Source of the DNA: Prevotella sp. UBA3294
GTDB taxonomy: Bacteria; Bacteroidota; Bacteroidia; Bacteroidales; Bacteroidaceae
Direction: 5' to 3'
Assembly (NCBI GenBank): GCA_002361535.1
Contig: DETG01000133.1
Coordinates: 1-9,550, forward strand
Length of the DNA stretch: 9,550 nucleotides
Shown: positions 1 through 7,295 of the stretch, piece after piece
Numbering within the stretch: the first letter of the stretch is position 1
How the letters are laid out: each line of letters starts with the position of its first letter
The notes under the pieces: model-generated
What the model was told of the DNA's origin: nothing
What the model saw: the letters and a program-made list of their open reading frames with translations, nothing else
The model's database searches: none
Position numbers and translations under genes: made by a program

Positions 1-95
1 CCAAGATGCTCACCTCAAAGGCTCGCTTCCGCTCGGTGAACGGGGAGGAGATGCTGGCCGAGGAGGAGGGCGGCGAAGGCGAGAATAACGGCTAA
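1..95 (+). CDS. C-terminal end of an unrecognised protein (5' end outside window)
   Basis: An open frame enters from the left edge (first full codon at 3) and ends at TAA 93-95, giving 30 visible residues. They begin KMLTSKARFRSVNGEEM and end in an acidic, glycine-rich tail (LAEEEGGEGENNG). No catalytic motif is visible. The next gene is a smalltalk small protein, and genes of that kind are commonly found just downstream of HU/IHF-like DNA-binding proteins in Bacteroidales. A basic KARFR stretch followed by an acidic tail would fit the end of such a protein, but this is inference from context, not recognition. The stop codon lies in the loop of a perfect 9-bp inverted repeat (83-104). The reading frame is plausible rather than proven because so little of it is present. 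Confidence 0.5.
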   Translation, partial: KMLTSKARFRSVNGEEMLAEEEGGEGENNG

Positions 96-104
96 CCGTT
101 ATTC
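83..104 (+). other. Perfect 9-bp hairpin enclosing the stop codon
   Basis: GAATAACGG (83-91) and CCGTTATTC (96-104) are perfect reverse complements separated by the 4-nt loop CTAA, which contains most of the TAA stop codon (93-95) of the upstream gene. No T-tract follows (the next bases are GAGGAG), so it is not a standard intrinsic terminator. It could be a 3'-end stabiliser or a weak terminator. The structure is seen directly; the function is inferred. Confidence 0.6.
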
Positions 105-106
105 GA

Positions 107-134
107 GGAGTGTGGAGTGTGGAATGTGGAGTGA
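107..134 (+). repeat. 7-bp tandem repeat array, four units (GGAGTGT type)
   Basis: Four consecutive heptamers: GGAGTGT (107-113), GGAGTGT (114-120), GGAATGT (121-127), GGAGTGA (128-134). The same heptamer family recurs in inverted orientation at 191-211. The core GGAGTGAGA (128-136) is a perfect 9-bp reverse complement of 189-197, with imperfect pairing continuing outward. Confidence 0.8.
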
Positions 135-188
135 GATATGCTTCAAGTACAAGTGGTTCAGTATATGATAACAGTATCTCAGTTCTAT

Positions 189-213
189 TCTCACTCCTCA
201 CTCCTCCCTCCTC
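189..213 (+). repeat. Inverted 7-bp repeat array (TCACTCC type)
   Basis: TCACTCC (191-197), TCACTCC (198-204) and TCCCTCC (205-211) are three heptamers that are the reverse-complement family of the GGAGTGT array at 107-134. In RNA the two arrays could pair into a long imperfect stem with a loop of about 52 nt, upstream of the smalltalk gene. Confidence 0.75.
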
Positions 214-231
214 GAAAACAAAGGTAATCAT

Positions 232-266
232 AAAGTTCAAAGTTCAATGTTCAATGTTCAAAGTTA
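232..266 (+). repeat. 7-bp tandem repeat array, five units, running into the smalltalk start codon
   Basis: Heptamers AAAGTTC (232-238), AAAGTTC (239-245), AATGTTC (246-252), AATGTTC (253-259), then AAAGTTA (260-266), whose last base is the A of the ATG at 266-268. The array occupies the position where a ribosome-binding site would be expected. The two AATGTTC units each contain an ATG (247 and 254). Because 7 is not a multiple of 3 these lie in different frames; the ATG at 254 is in frame with the gene. Confidence 0.85.
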
Positions 267-361
267 TGAAGAAGGAAACTTGGAAATTCATCATTCAGAC
301 CTTAGCGGCCATCTTGACCGCCATCGCCACCAGCCTGGGAGTCACCAGCTGCATTTGCTAA
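266..361 (+). CDS. Smalltalk family small hydrophobic protein (31 aa)
   Basis: A 31-residue protein with N-terminus MKKETWKFIIQ and C-terminus GVTSCIC. It has a Lys-rich start, one hydrophobic segment (about residues 8-27), and ends Cys-Ile-Cys. This matches the short conserved Bacteroidales family named 'smalltalk protein', typically about 30 residues and often found next to HU-like DNA-binding and amidase genes. Residues 26-29 (VTSC) also fit a lipobox, but cleavage there would leave only three residues. ATG 266 gives the family's normal N-terminus; an in-frame ATG at 254 would add MFKV encoded by repeat DNA. No Shine-Dalgarno site is visible, since a 7-bp repeat array abuts the start. A terminator follows at 409-436. 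The usual amidase partner is absent. The molecular role is unknown. Confidence 0.8.
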   Translation: MKKETWKFIIQTLAAILTAIATSLGVTSCIC

Positions 362-379
362 GGGGGAGCCCACCCCTAA

Positions 380-398
380 CCCCTCCCAAAAGGAGGGG
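380..398 (+). other. GC-rich hairpin CCCCTCC / GGAGGGG
   Basis: CCCCTCC (380-386) and GGAGGGG (392-398) are perfect 7-bp complements with loop CAAAA. GGGAG at 364-368 could alternatively pair with CTCCC at 383-387, so two mutually exclusive folds are possible. There is no T-tract. The motif CCCCTAACCCCTCCCAAAAG looks like a dispersed intergenic repeat, which cannot be tested within this window. Confidence 0.55.
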
Positions 399-408
399 GA
401 CTGAGAAG

Positions 409-436
409 AAAGAGGATGATTGCTCGTCCTCTTTTA
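409..436 (+). terminator. Rho-independent terminator after the smalltalk gene
   Basis: AAAGAGGATGA (409-419) pairs with TCGTCCTCTTT (424-434) over 11 positions with one T-G wobble and loop TTGC. The stem runs into TTTT followed by AATATAT. It lies 47 bp past the smalltalk stop and upstream of the next promoter, so it separates the two plus-strand units. Confidence 0.7.
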
Positions 437-481
437 ATATATAAGACGACAAGCTATAGTTATAAGATAATTCTCAAAATA

Positions 482-513
482 CTTGGAATTCTTAGAAACT
501 ATTCATATCTTTG
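482..513 (+). promoter_or_regulatory. Bacteroidota-type promoter for the DUF5103 gene
   Basis: TATCTTTG at 506-513 matches the -7 box TAnnTTTG, and CTTG at 482-485 supplies the TTG of the -33 element with a 20-bp spacer. Transcription would start near 518-521, giving a leader of about 50 nt before ATG 571. The bases just before the ATG are A-rich (AAGAATAAA) without a clear Shine-Dalgarno motif, as is usual for this phylum. Confidence 0.75.
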
Positions 514-570
514 CAACCATGTATATAAACCAGGCAACATTAATAGTAAGGGGATCAGATTAAGAATAAA

Positions 571-1812
571 ATGAAGAGACTCACATTAGGATGTTTGCTG
601 CTCATTCAAACTATGGTGATGAGCGCACAACGCAACGAGGTATATAACAACAGGATTGCATCGTTGCAGGTAATGGCTGGCAACCGCTGGACAGATCTTC
701 CTATTGTCCAATTGAACGGTAACGAGCCGATCTGCATCGACTTCGATGACCTCACCCATGAATATCATCGTTATACCTACAAGATTGAGCACTGCGAAGC
801 CGATTGGACTGTCTCCGAAGACTTGTTTATGAGCGACTACCTTCAGGGATTTGGTGAAGGGAACACCATCGATGATGCCTTGGAGTCGGTCAACACCAAT
901 GTGCTCTACACCCATTACTCACTGCGCATTCCCAACGATCGTTGCCGCATCAAGATGAGCGGGAACTACAAACTGACGGTGATGGACGAGAACGAGGATA
1001 ACGAGCCGATGTTCACTGCTTGCTTCATGGTATTGGATCCGTCGATGGGTATCCATCTCACGGTGTCGTCAAACACCGATGTGGATATCAACAACGCACA
1101 TCAGCAGGTGTCGGCCAACCTCTCCTATGGTAACACGACCGTGACCGTCCCCAATGAGCAGATCATGACGGTGGTGATGCAGAACCGTCGCTGGGATACC
1201 GCCAAGATCAACGTACAGCCCCAGTATGTGATGGCCGACGGACTGAGATGGAGCCACTGTCGTGACTGGATCTTCCCTGCCGGTAATGAGTATCGCAAAT
1301 TTGAGGTGCTTGATGTGGATCGCCCCAGCATGGGAATCGACCATATCGAATGGGACGGTGAGCATTACCATGCCTACCCTTTCCTGAGTGAGCCGCGAAA
1401 CAACTATGTATATGATGAGGATGCCAACGGTGCCTTCCTGATCCGTAACAGTGACAATGTGGAGATCCATACCGCCTCTGATTACGTGATGGTGCATTAT
1501 ACCCTCTCTTGTCCTTCACCTGTCAAAGGTGACGTCTATATCAACAGCACGTGGACGCACGACCGTTTCCTGCCCGAGTACCGGATGACCTACAATGAAG
1601 AAACGAGATGCTATGAGGCGGTACTGATGCAGAAACTCGGATACTACTCTTATCAGTATCTGTGGATGCTCCCCGACGGGACGATCCGCACCATGCCCAC
1701 CGAAGGAGATTTCTACCAGACAGAGAACAGCTACCAGATGCTGGTATATTTCCGTGGACAAGGAGAGCGCACCGACCGTCTGGTAGGTTTTCAGGAAATC
1801 ATTTATAAATGA
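571..1812 (+). CDS. Secreted DUF5103 / type IX secretion system plug-family protein (413 aa)
   Basis: A cleavable signal peptide is likely (residues 1-20, ending MSAQ). The body is beta-rich with family hallmarks: FDDL (58-61), HCEADW (74-79), a YLQGF turn (90-94), NTNVLYTHYSL (108-118), SGNY (130-133), then a second domain with YDEDANGAFLIR (281-292) and a C-terminal EGDFYQTENSY / GFQEI signature (378-388, 406-410). This is the DUF5103 family; its Flavobacterium johnsoniae member was seen as the 'Plug' closing the SprA translocon of the type IX system. The length matches the family. A promoter lies 58 bp upstream and the gene stands alone, converging on the TPR gene at 1860. No other secretion-system gene is in the window. 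I recall related proteins in Bacteroidales without an evident type IX system, so the plug role is inferred. Confidence 0.82.
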   Translation: MKRLTLGCLLLIQTMVMSAQRNEVYNNRIASLQVMAGNRWTDLPIVQLNGNEPICIDFDDLTHEYHRYTYKIEHCEADWTVSEDLFMSDYLQGFGEGNTIDDALESVNTNVLYTHYSLRIPNDRCRIKMSGNYKLTVMDENEDNEPMFTACFMVLDPSMGIHLTVSSNTDVDINNAHQQVSANLSYGNTTVTVPNEQIMTVVMQNRRWDTAKINVQPQYVMADGLRWSHCRDWIFPAGNEYRKFEVLDVDRPSMGIDHIEWDGEHYHAYPFLSEPRNNYVYDEDANGAFLIRNSDNVEIHTASDYVMVHYTLSCPSPVKGDVYINSTWTHDRFLPEYRMTYNEETRCYEAVLMQKLGYYSYQYLWMLPDGTIRTMPTEGDFYQTENSYQMLVYFRGQGERTDRLVGFQEIIYK

Positions 1813-1830
1813 GTGAATAGAAGTTTTGGA

Positions 1831-1856
1831 GTTTAGACATTGTCAATCCTCTAAAC
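1831..1856. terminator. Weak inverted repeat between convergent genes
   Basis: GTTTAGA (1831-1837) and TCTAAAC (1850-1856) are perfect 7-bp complements with a 12-nt loop. They lie in the 47-bp gap between the DUF5103 gene and the convergent TPR gene. Neither side has a proper T-tract, so termination activity is uncertain, but the position suits a shared bidirectional site. Confidence 0.4.
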
Positions 1857-1859
1857 CCC

Positions 1860-3044
1860 TCACCTCAGCAGTTTGTCTATTTCCACAAACTTCTTCCCCA
1901 TGTTCAGCTGCAGGTAGATATTATACAGGGCAGCAGCCCACTTGTCTTTCTCCTCAGGAGCCAGTTCACGATACCGTTCCATATACGGCATCGATTTCCG
2001 GTATAGATCGTTCACTAACTGACGGCTCTTCGCATTGGCTTTCATGTCACGTTTGGTGATCAGAGCCATGTTGATATAGGCCAGTCCGGCATTATAGTAC
2101 GCATCGGCGAACTGTTCGTTCCGGGCAATCAGTGAATCGCACAGGGCCACACAGCCGGTATAGTCACCGGTGTTCAGCAGCAGATTGCTCTTCGCAAAGA
2201 GATACAGTTCGTTCTCACTGTCGTGTGCCAAAGCGGCATTCACCACATTCATCGCCGAGTCTGGCTGTTGTGTCTCATTATAGAAGTCTATCAGGTAGGT
2301 GAAGAAAAACTTGGAGTCGGGAAAACGGTTGAAGCCCTGACGGAGTATCTTCACGTATTCCTCCGTAGCATGCTGTCTTTTGTAGATCTCACTCATGTAT
2401 TCCAGGGCTGATTCCAGATGGGCGGTATCCTCCAAGGCTACGTCGGCATACCGCAGTGCCTTCTCGTCGTCCTGCATCTTGTAACCGCAGAACAGCGACC
2501 AGTAGGCGGCCTCCGCACTCGGTGTATAACGGTAAGAGGCAAAGAGGGGCTGACGGTCACAGTCGATATAGGTATTGAGCATGTCGTATGCGGTGGCATA
2601 CTGTTGTTTGCGCACGAAGAACAGCCCACCGTTATACAGGTTCAGGCGATAGGTATTCAGAAATGCAGCGTTCTTCTCGCGGTATCTCGGTCGCCTCACT
2701 CCCTTGGCATTCGGACGGTCATCAAGGGAGTCGAGTGTCTCATAGGCTAAGAACATGTTTCTGGTGAGAAGAAAGAACGAGGCTGTATCCTGTTTCTGCC
2801 TAAGATACATCTTCATATTCCTTTCCTCATATTGCTTGCGCAGTGCATCACAGAGAATCACATGAATCTTCACATTCTCACGGTTCGCACTGTCTTTGAG
2901 CAGGTTACGCATCAGCTGTTCTGCCTTGTCGAGATTCTTGCCGCTCTTAATAAAAGTACGTGCTTGACCGATCTCTTTTCGTTGAGCGTTCAAGCACGGT
3001 ACCATGATTATTAAGAGAAGCGCGATAGTCAAAAAACGCTTCAT
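1860..3044 (-). CDS. Secreted tetratricopeptide-repeat protein (394 aa)
   Basis: The chosen start is the ATG at 3044, which gives a clean signal peptide (MKRFLTIALLLIIMVPCLNA, then QRKE). The frame stays open upstream to a GTG at 3071, but that would place nine polar residues before the signal peptide. The rest is almost all helical with TPR-like units, e.g. residues 198-228, 243-273 and 276-308. It is a paralogue of the 401-aa protein just upstream. Both carry PN(A/S)KG...P..R.KNA at nearly the same position (111-126 here), and they align through the C-terminal third (YNAGLAYINMALI against FNLALCENNQAIT). No enzyme motif is seen, so it is probably an exported protein-interaction scaffold of unknown role. 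It is likely co-transcribed with its paralogue, 52 bp away. Confidence 0.85.
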   Translation of the reverse strand: MKRFLTIALLLIIMVPCLNAQRKEIGQARTFIKSGKNLDKAEQLMRNLLKDSANRENVKIHVILCDALRKQYEERNMKMYLRQKQDTASFFLLTRNMFLAYETLDSLDDRPNAKGVRRPRYREKNAAFLNTYRLNLYNGGLFFVRKQQYATAYDMLNTYIDCDRQPLFASYRYTPSAEAAYWSLFCGYKMQDDEKALRYADVALEDTAHLESALEYMSEIYKRQHATEEYVKILRQGFNRFPDSKFFFTYLIDFYNETQQPDSAMNVVNAALAHDSENELYLFAKSNLLLNTGDYTGCVALCDSLIARNEQFADAYYNAGLAYINMALITKRDMKANAKSRQLVNDLYRKSMPYMERYRELAPEEKDKWAAALYNIYLQLNMGKKFVEIDKLLR

Positions 3045-3061
3045 TCTTTTGTTGTGTTTAA

Positions 3062-3087
3062 GCAGGGACACCCGGAAGCATCCCTGC
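3062..3087 (-). other. Hairpin between the tandem TPR genes
   Basis: Reading on the minus strand, GCAGGGA (3087-3081) and TCCCTGC (3068-3062) are perfect 7-bp complements around a 12-nt loop. The element lies in the 52-bp gap, just after the stop of the upstream TPR gene. TTAAACACAA follows, not a T-tract, so it is more likely an mRNA-stability or partial-attenuation element than a full terminator. Confidence 0.5.
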
Positions 3088-3096
3088 GATGTGTGA

Positions 3097-4302
3097 TTAC
3101 TGAATCAGCGACTCCAGTTCCTTGGCCTTAGCCTCGTCGCCGATCAGGTAGTATGCCTGATAAAGGGTGTATGCCCAGTTCACCTGCTCGCGGTTCGGGT
3201 CCTTCTCCCTTACCTTGTTCAGGTTATTGATCGAATCCTGCAGGAACTGCTTTGCCTCGGGGGTGAGCGTACCGCCGCTGGCATCCTTCAGGGTGATGGC
3301 CTGGTTGTTCTCGCAGAGGGCGAGGTTGAAACGTACCTGGATGAACTCTGGATCGAACTCTAATGCTTTCTTGTAGGCATCGATGGCATCCTTCCAGTTC
3401 TGCTCGTTCATGTCGCTCTCCCCTTTCAGGGCCCAAGACATCTTGCTCGGATACTTCTCGATCTGGTTCTGGATCAGTGCTTTCTTGGCAGCATTGTCAT
3501 TGGTAGCCTGATAATACTCAGTGAGCAGCGAGAAGATACGCTCGCTCTCCGGCTCCTTCTCATACAGAGCCTTCACGTCGTTCAGGTATTTCACAGAATC
3601 CTCTTTGGTCTTCATCTGCGCCTTCATACTGAGGATCTTGATGTCCATGGCATCGTTGGCAAACTCCTTATCACCCTGGCAGATATCAGCATAACTGCTG
3701 GCAGCTGCGTAGTCCTGACTGTTATAGGCAGCCAAAGAAGCAAAGTAGGCGATCTGTGTGTAGAAGTCCTCTTTGGAGAAGTCGGTCTCTGAGAACAGAG
3801 GAGCCTTGCGGCTGTTCACGAATGCTCCGAAAGCATCGGCGGCTTTCTTGTAGTCTTTCTCGTTGTAAGCATCCTGACCGGCATTGATCAGAGAGTTACG
3901 TGCTGGGAGCAGACGACCGGCATTCTTCTTGCGGAACTTCGGGGCTACCTTACCCTTCGAATTCGGCATCTGGTCGTACTTATCGCATTCGATAGCAGCA
4001 TTGATGGCATTCAGCGCAGCCTCTGTCATACCCACCTTGTCGTATGCCTCATTCTTCTGAGTCACCTGATTGGTCAGCTGGATATTGTTCTCTTTGTCAA
4101 ATTTCTCCATGGCGAGATCAACGAGTCTGTTATAACCCTGTGCCTTGTCCTCTGCAGACAGGCCACTCAAGTTAGAGTTCAAGATTCCCAATGCCTCCTG
4201 GTATGCTTTCGCACCCTTCATCTGCTTCAGGAAATCCTTGTTCTGTGCACCGGCTGAGACAGCTACCAGAGCAGCAACAGCCATCATGATCATTTTTTTC
4301 AT
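3097..4302 (-). CDS. Secreted tetratricopeptide-repeat protein (401 aa)
   Basis: ATG at 4302 opens a typical signal peptide (MKKMIMMAVAALVAVSAGAQ, then NKDF). A helical Ala/Lys/Glu-rich protein follows. The clearest TPR is at residues 288-321 (WALKGESDMNEQNWKDAIDA, continuing into YKKALEFDP); others fit 139-168, 184-212 and 374-400. The conserved block PNSKGKVAPKFRKKNAGR (113-130) is shared with the paralogue downstream. It resembles Bacteroidales periplasmic TPR proteins of unknown function, and no catalytic or OmpA-type peptidoglycan-binding domain is present. It starts 99 bp after the gyrA stop. I found no good TAnnTTTG promoter in that gap, so transcription from gyrA is possible. The leader just before the ATG is A/T-rich (TTATTAATAAACAAGCTT). 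Confidence 0.87.
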   Translation of the reverse strand: MKKMIMMAVAALVAVSAGAQNKDFLKQMKGAKAYQEALGILNSNLSGLSAEDKAQGYNRLVDLAMEKFDKENNIQLTNQVTQKNEAYDKVGMTEAALNAINAAIECDKYDQMPNSKGKVAPKFRKKNAGRLLPARNSLINAGQDAYNEKDYKKAADAFGAFVNSRKAPLFSETDFSKEDFYTQIAYFASLAAYNSQDYAAASSYADICQGDKEFANDAMDIKILSMKAQMKTKEDSVKYLNDVKALYEKEPESERIFSLLTEYYQATNDNAAKKALIQNQIEKYPSKMSWALKGESDMNEQNWKDAIDAYKKALEFDPEFIQVRFNLALCENNQAITLKDASGGTLTPEAKQFLQDSINNLNKVREKDPNREQVNWAYTLYQAYYLIGDEAKAKELESLIQ

Positions 4303-4401
4303 AAGCTTGTTTATTAATAAAGGTTGTTAAATAGAATTTTCTATCCTCTCACTTTGATGTCATCGAAGAAAAAAGGTTTAATTCAGGATGAGACCTGCGG
4401 A
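4303..4401 (-). other. Gap between gyrA and the TPR gene
   Basis: 99 bp without a gene. It contains a perfect short palindrome ATAGAA-TT-TTCTAT (4331-4344) and, on the minus strand, a run of six T (4369-4374) preceded only by a marginal stem. No convincing terminator or TAnnTTTG promoter was found, so the boundary between gyrA and TPR transcription is unclear. Confidence 0.4.
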
Positions 4402-7059
4402 TTATTCCTCCACAGGCTCATCATCGGCGAAATCTACGATCGGGGGCAGTGCACTGTTTTCCTGCTCACCATCTTCCGCATCGTTCTCAGCAGCACCGGC
4501 AGTCACATCCTTGCGGATAGCCTCGCTGTTCTGTGCCCATTCCTCACGACTCTTCTGCTCTACGATCGCCTCAAGTTCGGAGCTCATCACCTTACAAACG
4601 CTGGCGATGACATCGTTCTTCTTCGTGAGGTTGATCAGTCGCACACCCTGTGTGGCACGTCCCATCACTCGACAGTCGGCCACGGCGAGTCGGATCACGA
4701 TACCGCTCTTATTGATAATCATCAGGTCATTCTCATCTGTCACATTCTTGATAGCCACCAGACGTCCTGTCTTGTCGGTGATATTCAGTGTCTTCACACC
4801 CTTTGTACCACGGTTGGTGATACGGTAGTCCTCTACCTGCGAACGCTTGCCGTAGCCCTCTTCGCTCACCACCATAATGGTTTCTTTCTCTGGGTTGTTC
4901 ACCACTACCATACCCACCACGGCATCATCCTGATCATCGATGCGCATACCACGCACACCGGTGGCCACACGTCCCATCGTACGCACAGCATTCTCGTTGA
5001 AGCGCACGGCACGACCGTTTCGGTTGGCAATGATCAGTTCGTTCTTTCCATTCGTCAGACGAACATCCACCACCTCGTCACCCTCAAGGATATTGATGGC
5101 ATTCACACCATTGGCACGCGGACGGGAGTATGCTTCCAGACTGGTCTTCTTCACAATACCATTCTTCGTGGCAAAGACAATATAATGGGTATTGATAAAC
5201 TCTTGGTCCTCAAGACCTTTACCACGCAGTCTCAAGAAGTTATTCACCGAGTCGTCACTGTCGATATTCAGCAGGTTCTGGATGGCACGACCCTTCGAGT
5301 TGCGGTCACCCTCAGGAATCTCGTAGCACTTCAGCCAGTAGCAGCGGCCCTTCTTGGTGAAGAACAGCATCGTCTGGTGCATGGTGGCAGGATAGATATA
5401 TTCGGTGAAGTCATTGTCACGCGTGCGGGCACCCTTGGCACCCACGCCACCGCGAGCCTGCTCACGGAACTCTGACAATGGGGTACGTTTGATATATCCC
5501 AAATGGCTCACCGTGATCACCACGGGATCGTTGGGATAGAAGTCCTCGGCATTGAACTCATGCTCATCGGGCACGATCTGAGTGCGACGCTCGTCGCCAT
5601 ATTTCTCCTTCACCTCCTGCAGCTCGTCTTTCATCACCTGCTTACAACGCTCGGGATTGTCGAGGATCTCCTGCAAGTCGGCAATCAGCTTCTGCAGGTC
5701 ATCGAACTCCTGATGCAGCTGATCCACGCGCAGACCGGTGAGCTGACTGAGTCGCATGTCCACGATGGCCTTCGACTGCAGCTCATCGAGGTCGAACCGC
5801 TGTTCCAGGTTCCGCTGTGCATCGGTAGGAGTCTTCGAGTTACGGATGATATGCACCACCTCGTCGATGTTGTTTACGGCAACGATCAATCCCTCCAGGA
5901 TATGTGCACGCTCCTGTGCCTTCTTCAGGTCATATCTTGTACGGCGGATCGTCACGTCATGACGATGCTCCACGAAGTATTTCACGCACTCTTTCAGCGA
6001 GAGCAGACGGGGACGTCCCTTCACCAAGGCGATGCAGTTCACAGAGAAGGCGCTCTGCAGGGCTGTCATCTTGAACAGTTTGTTCAGGATCACATTGGCG
6101 TTGGCATCTTTCTTCACATCGATGACGATACGCATACCCTGACGTCCCGACTCATCGTTGGCATTTGAGATACCCTCTAACTTACCCTCTTTCACGAGGT
6201 CGGCGATATATTCAATCAACTGGGCTTTGTTCACACCGTATGGAATCTCGGTGATCACAATCTTGTCGTGCGCCTCATGACTCTCGATCTCGGCCTTGGC
6301 ACGCATCACGATACGACCGCGTCCGGTCTCGTAAGCATCTTTCACGCCCTGCAGACCATAGATATACGCACCCGTGGGGAAGTCGGGCGCCTGGATATAC
6401 TCCATCAGTCCTTCGGTATCGATCTCGGGGTTGTCGATATAGGCACAGCAACCGTCGATCACCTCACCGAGGTTATGGGTCGGGATATTCGTGGCCATAC
6501 CCACGGCAATACCGTTACCGCCATTCACCAAGAGATTAGGGATCTTCGTTGGCATCACGCTCGGTTCGGTCAGCGAATCGTCGAAGTTGTTCACCATATC
6601 CACGGTGTCCTTCTCCAAGTCGTCCATGATATGCTCACCCATCTTCGACAGGCGGCACTCGGTGTATCGCATGGCGGCAGCAGAGTCGCCATCCACACTA
6701 CCGAAGTTTCCCTGGCCATCCACCAAGGTATAGCGCATGTTCCAGTCCTGAGCCATACGCACCAAGGCTCCATATACAGAGCTGTCGCCGTGGGGGTGGT
6801 ACTTTCCTAACACCTCTCCCACGACGCGGGCACATTTCTTATAAGGTTTATCGCTGGTGTTGCCGATTCCCGCCATACCATACAGGATACGACGATGAAC
6901 AGGCTTGAAACCGTCTCTCACATCCGGGAGGGCACGCGCCACAATCACCGACATCGAATAATCGATGTACGACGATTTCATCTCTTCCTCAATGTTGATC
7001 TTAATAATTCTGTCGTTGTCGATGGTTTGCCCACCATCAAAGGTCTGATTTTCGTCCAT
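4402..7059 (-). CDS. gyrA: DNA gyrase subunit A (885 aa)
   Basis: Subunit A of the ATP-dependent type IIA topoisomerase that introduces negative supercoils, acting as GyrA2GyrB2 in the cytoplasm. The breakage-reunion domain covers about residues 17-500. It has [17 protein letters not shown] (43-59), the quinolone-region helix [10 protein letters not shown] (88-97), and the catalytic tyrosine in [10 protein letters not shown] (Tyr132, equivalent to E. coli Tyr122). The C-terminal beta-pinwheel (about 510-825) shows six related blades. It carries a GyrA-box-like [10 protein letters not shown] (534-543), which supports gyrase rather than topoisomerase IV ParC. An acidic tail (about 853-885) ends the protein. 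The position of E. coli Asp87 is Gly97 here, while Ser83 is kept (Ser93). ATG 7059 fits the family start. A consensus promoter lies about 130 bp upstream. Two TPR genes follow in the same direction. Confidence 0.98.
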   Translation of the reverse strand: MDENQTFDGGQTIDNDRIIKINIEEEMKSSYIDYSMSVIVARALPDVRDGFKPVHRRILYGMAGIGNTSDKPYKKCARVVGEVLGKYHPHGDSSVYGALVRMAQDWNMRYTLVDGQGNFGSVDGDSAAAMRYTECRLSKMGEHIMDDLEKDTVDMVNNFDDSLTEPSVMPTKIPNLLVNGGNGIAVGMATNIPTHNLGEVIDGCCAYIDNPEIDTEGLMEYIQAPDFPTGAYIYGLQGVKDAYETGRGRIVMRAKAEIESHEAHDKIVITEIPYGVNKAQLIEYIADLVKEGKLEGISNANDESGRQGMRIVIDVKKDANANVILNKLFKMTALQSAFSVNCIALVKGRPRLLSLKECVKYFVEHRHDVTIRRTRYDLKKAQERAHILEGLIVAVNNIDEVVHIIRNSKTPTDAQRNLEQRFDLDELQSKAIVDMRLSQLTGLRVDQLHQEFDDLQKLIADLQEILDNPERCKQVMKDELQEVKEKYGDERRTQIVPDEHEFNAEDFYPNDPVVITVSHLGYIKRTPLSEFREQARGGVGAKGARTRDNDFTEYIYPATMHQTMLFFTKKGRCYWLKCYEIPEGDRNSKGRAIQNLLNIDSDDSVNNFLRLRGKGLEDQEFINTHYIVFATKNGIVKKTSLEAYSRPRANGVNAINILEGDEVVDVRLTNGKNELIIANRNGRAVRFNENAVRTMGRVATGVRGMRIDDQDDAVVGMVVVNNPEKETIMVVSEEGYGKRSQVEDYRITNRGTKGVKTLNITDKTGRLVAIKNVTDENDLMIINKSGIVIRLAVADCRVMGRATQGVRLINLTKKNDVIASVCKVMSSELEAIVEQKSREEWAQNSEAIRKDVTAGAAENDAEDGEQENSALPPIVDFADDEPVEE

Positions 7060-7095
7060 TTCTTATTGTAATCTACTTTAATATTTCATTTCAGC

Positions 7096-7158
7096 AAACG
7101 GTTCCTGGCAGCTTCTTAAAAAATACCAAAATCCCGTTTAAGGGCATTTAGAGCCCCT
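7096..7158 (-). other. Potentially structured 5' leader of gyrA
   Basis: Between the predicted start of transcription (near 7180) and ATG 7059 are about 120 nt of leader. On the minus strand AGGGGC (7158-7153) pairs with GCCCTT (7145-7140), including one G-U, around a 7-nt loop. AAACGG (7139-7134) pairs with CCGTTT (7101-7096) around a longer loop. No recognised riboswitch class or terminator was seen. Confidence 0.35.
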
Positions 7159-7186
7159 CTGGCGGTCTGAGGCCACAAAATCAAAG

Positions 7187-7218
7187 CAAAATTACGATAA
7201 ATTTCCGACATACACAAA
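7187..7218 (-). promoter_or_regulatory. Bacteroidota-type promoter for gyrA
   Basis: On the minus strand TTTG (7218-7215), a 20-bp spacer and TAATTTTG (7194-7187) match the TTTG-N19-21-TAnnTTTG consensus exactly. A run of nine A on the minus strand (T9 on plus, 7247-7255) lies about 30 bp upstream and could act as an A-tract/UP-like element. This is the best promoter in the window. Confidence 0.8.
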
Positions 7219-7295
7219 TCTGATGGGGGAAAAAGCAGGCTTTGTGTTTTTTTTTAACATGAATACAGAATTATTTGGTGAATGTCTTGCACGGG

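Noticed and set aside
10..240. Minus-strand 76-codon frame at the left edge
   Set aside because: It runs through the heptamer repeats and is antisense to the partial gene; Pro/Arg/Ser-rich translation typical of repeat DNA.
1069..1497. Minus-strand frame inside the DUF5103 gene
   Set aside because: His/Val/Ile-rich translation without any motif, fully contained antisense to a gene with a signal peptide and conserved family motifs.
3045..3071. GTG start at 3071 for the downstream TPR gene
   Set aside because: It would put nine polar residues before a well-formed signal peptide; ATG 3044 gives a normal N-terminus.
4324..5475. Long plus-strand open frame (383 codons) opposite the 3' part of gyrA
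   Set aside because: It lies almost wholly antisense to an unmistakable gyrA; its His/Thr-rich translation resembles no family and reflects the codon usage of the gene on the other strand. The same applies to plus-strand frames at 5503-6168 and 6268-6810.
7241..7255. Plus-strand AAAG-CAGG-CTTT followed by T9 as a terminator
   Set aside because: The stem is only 4 bp and no plus-strand gene ends there; the tract is better read as an A-tract upstream of the gyrA promoter.
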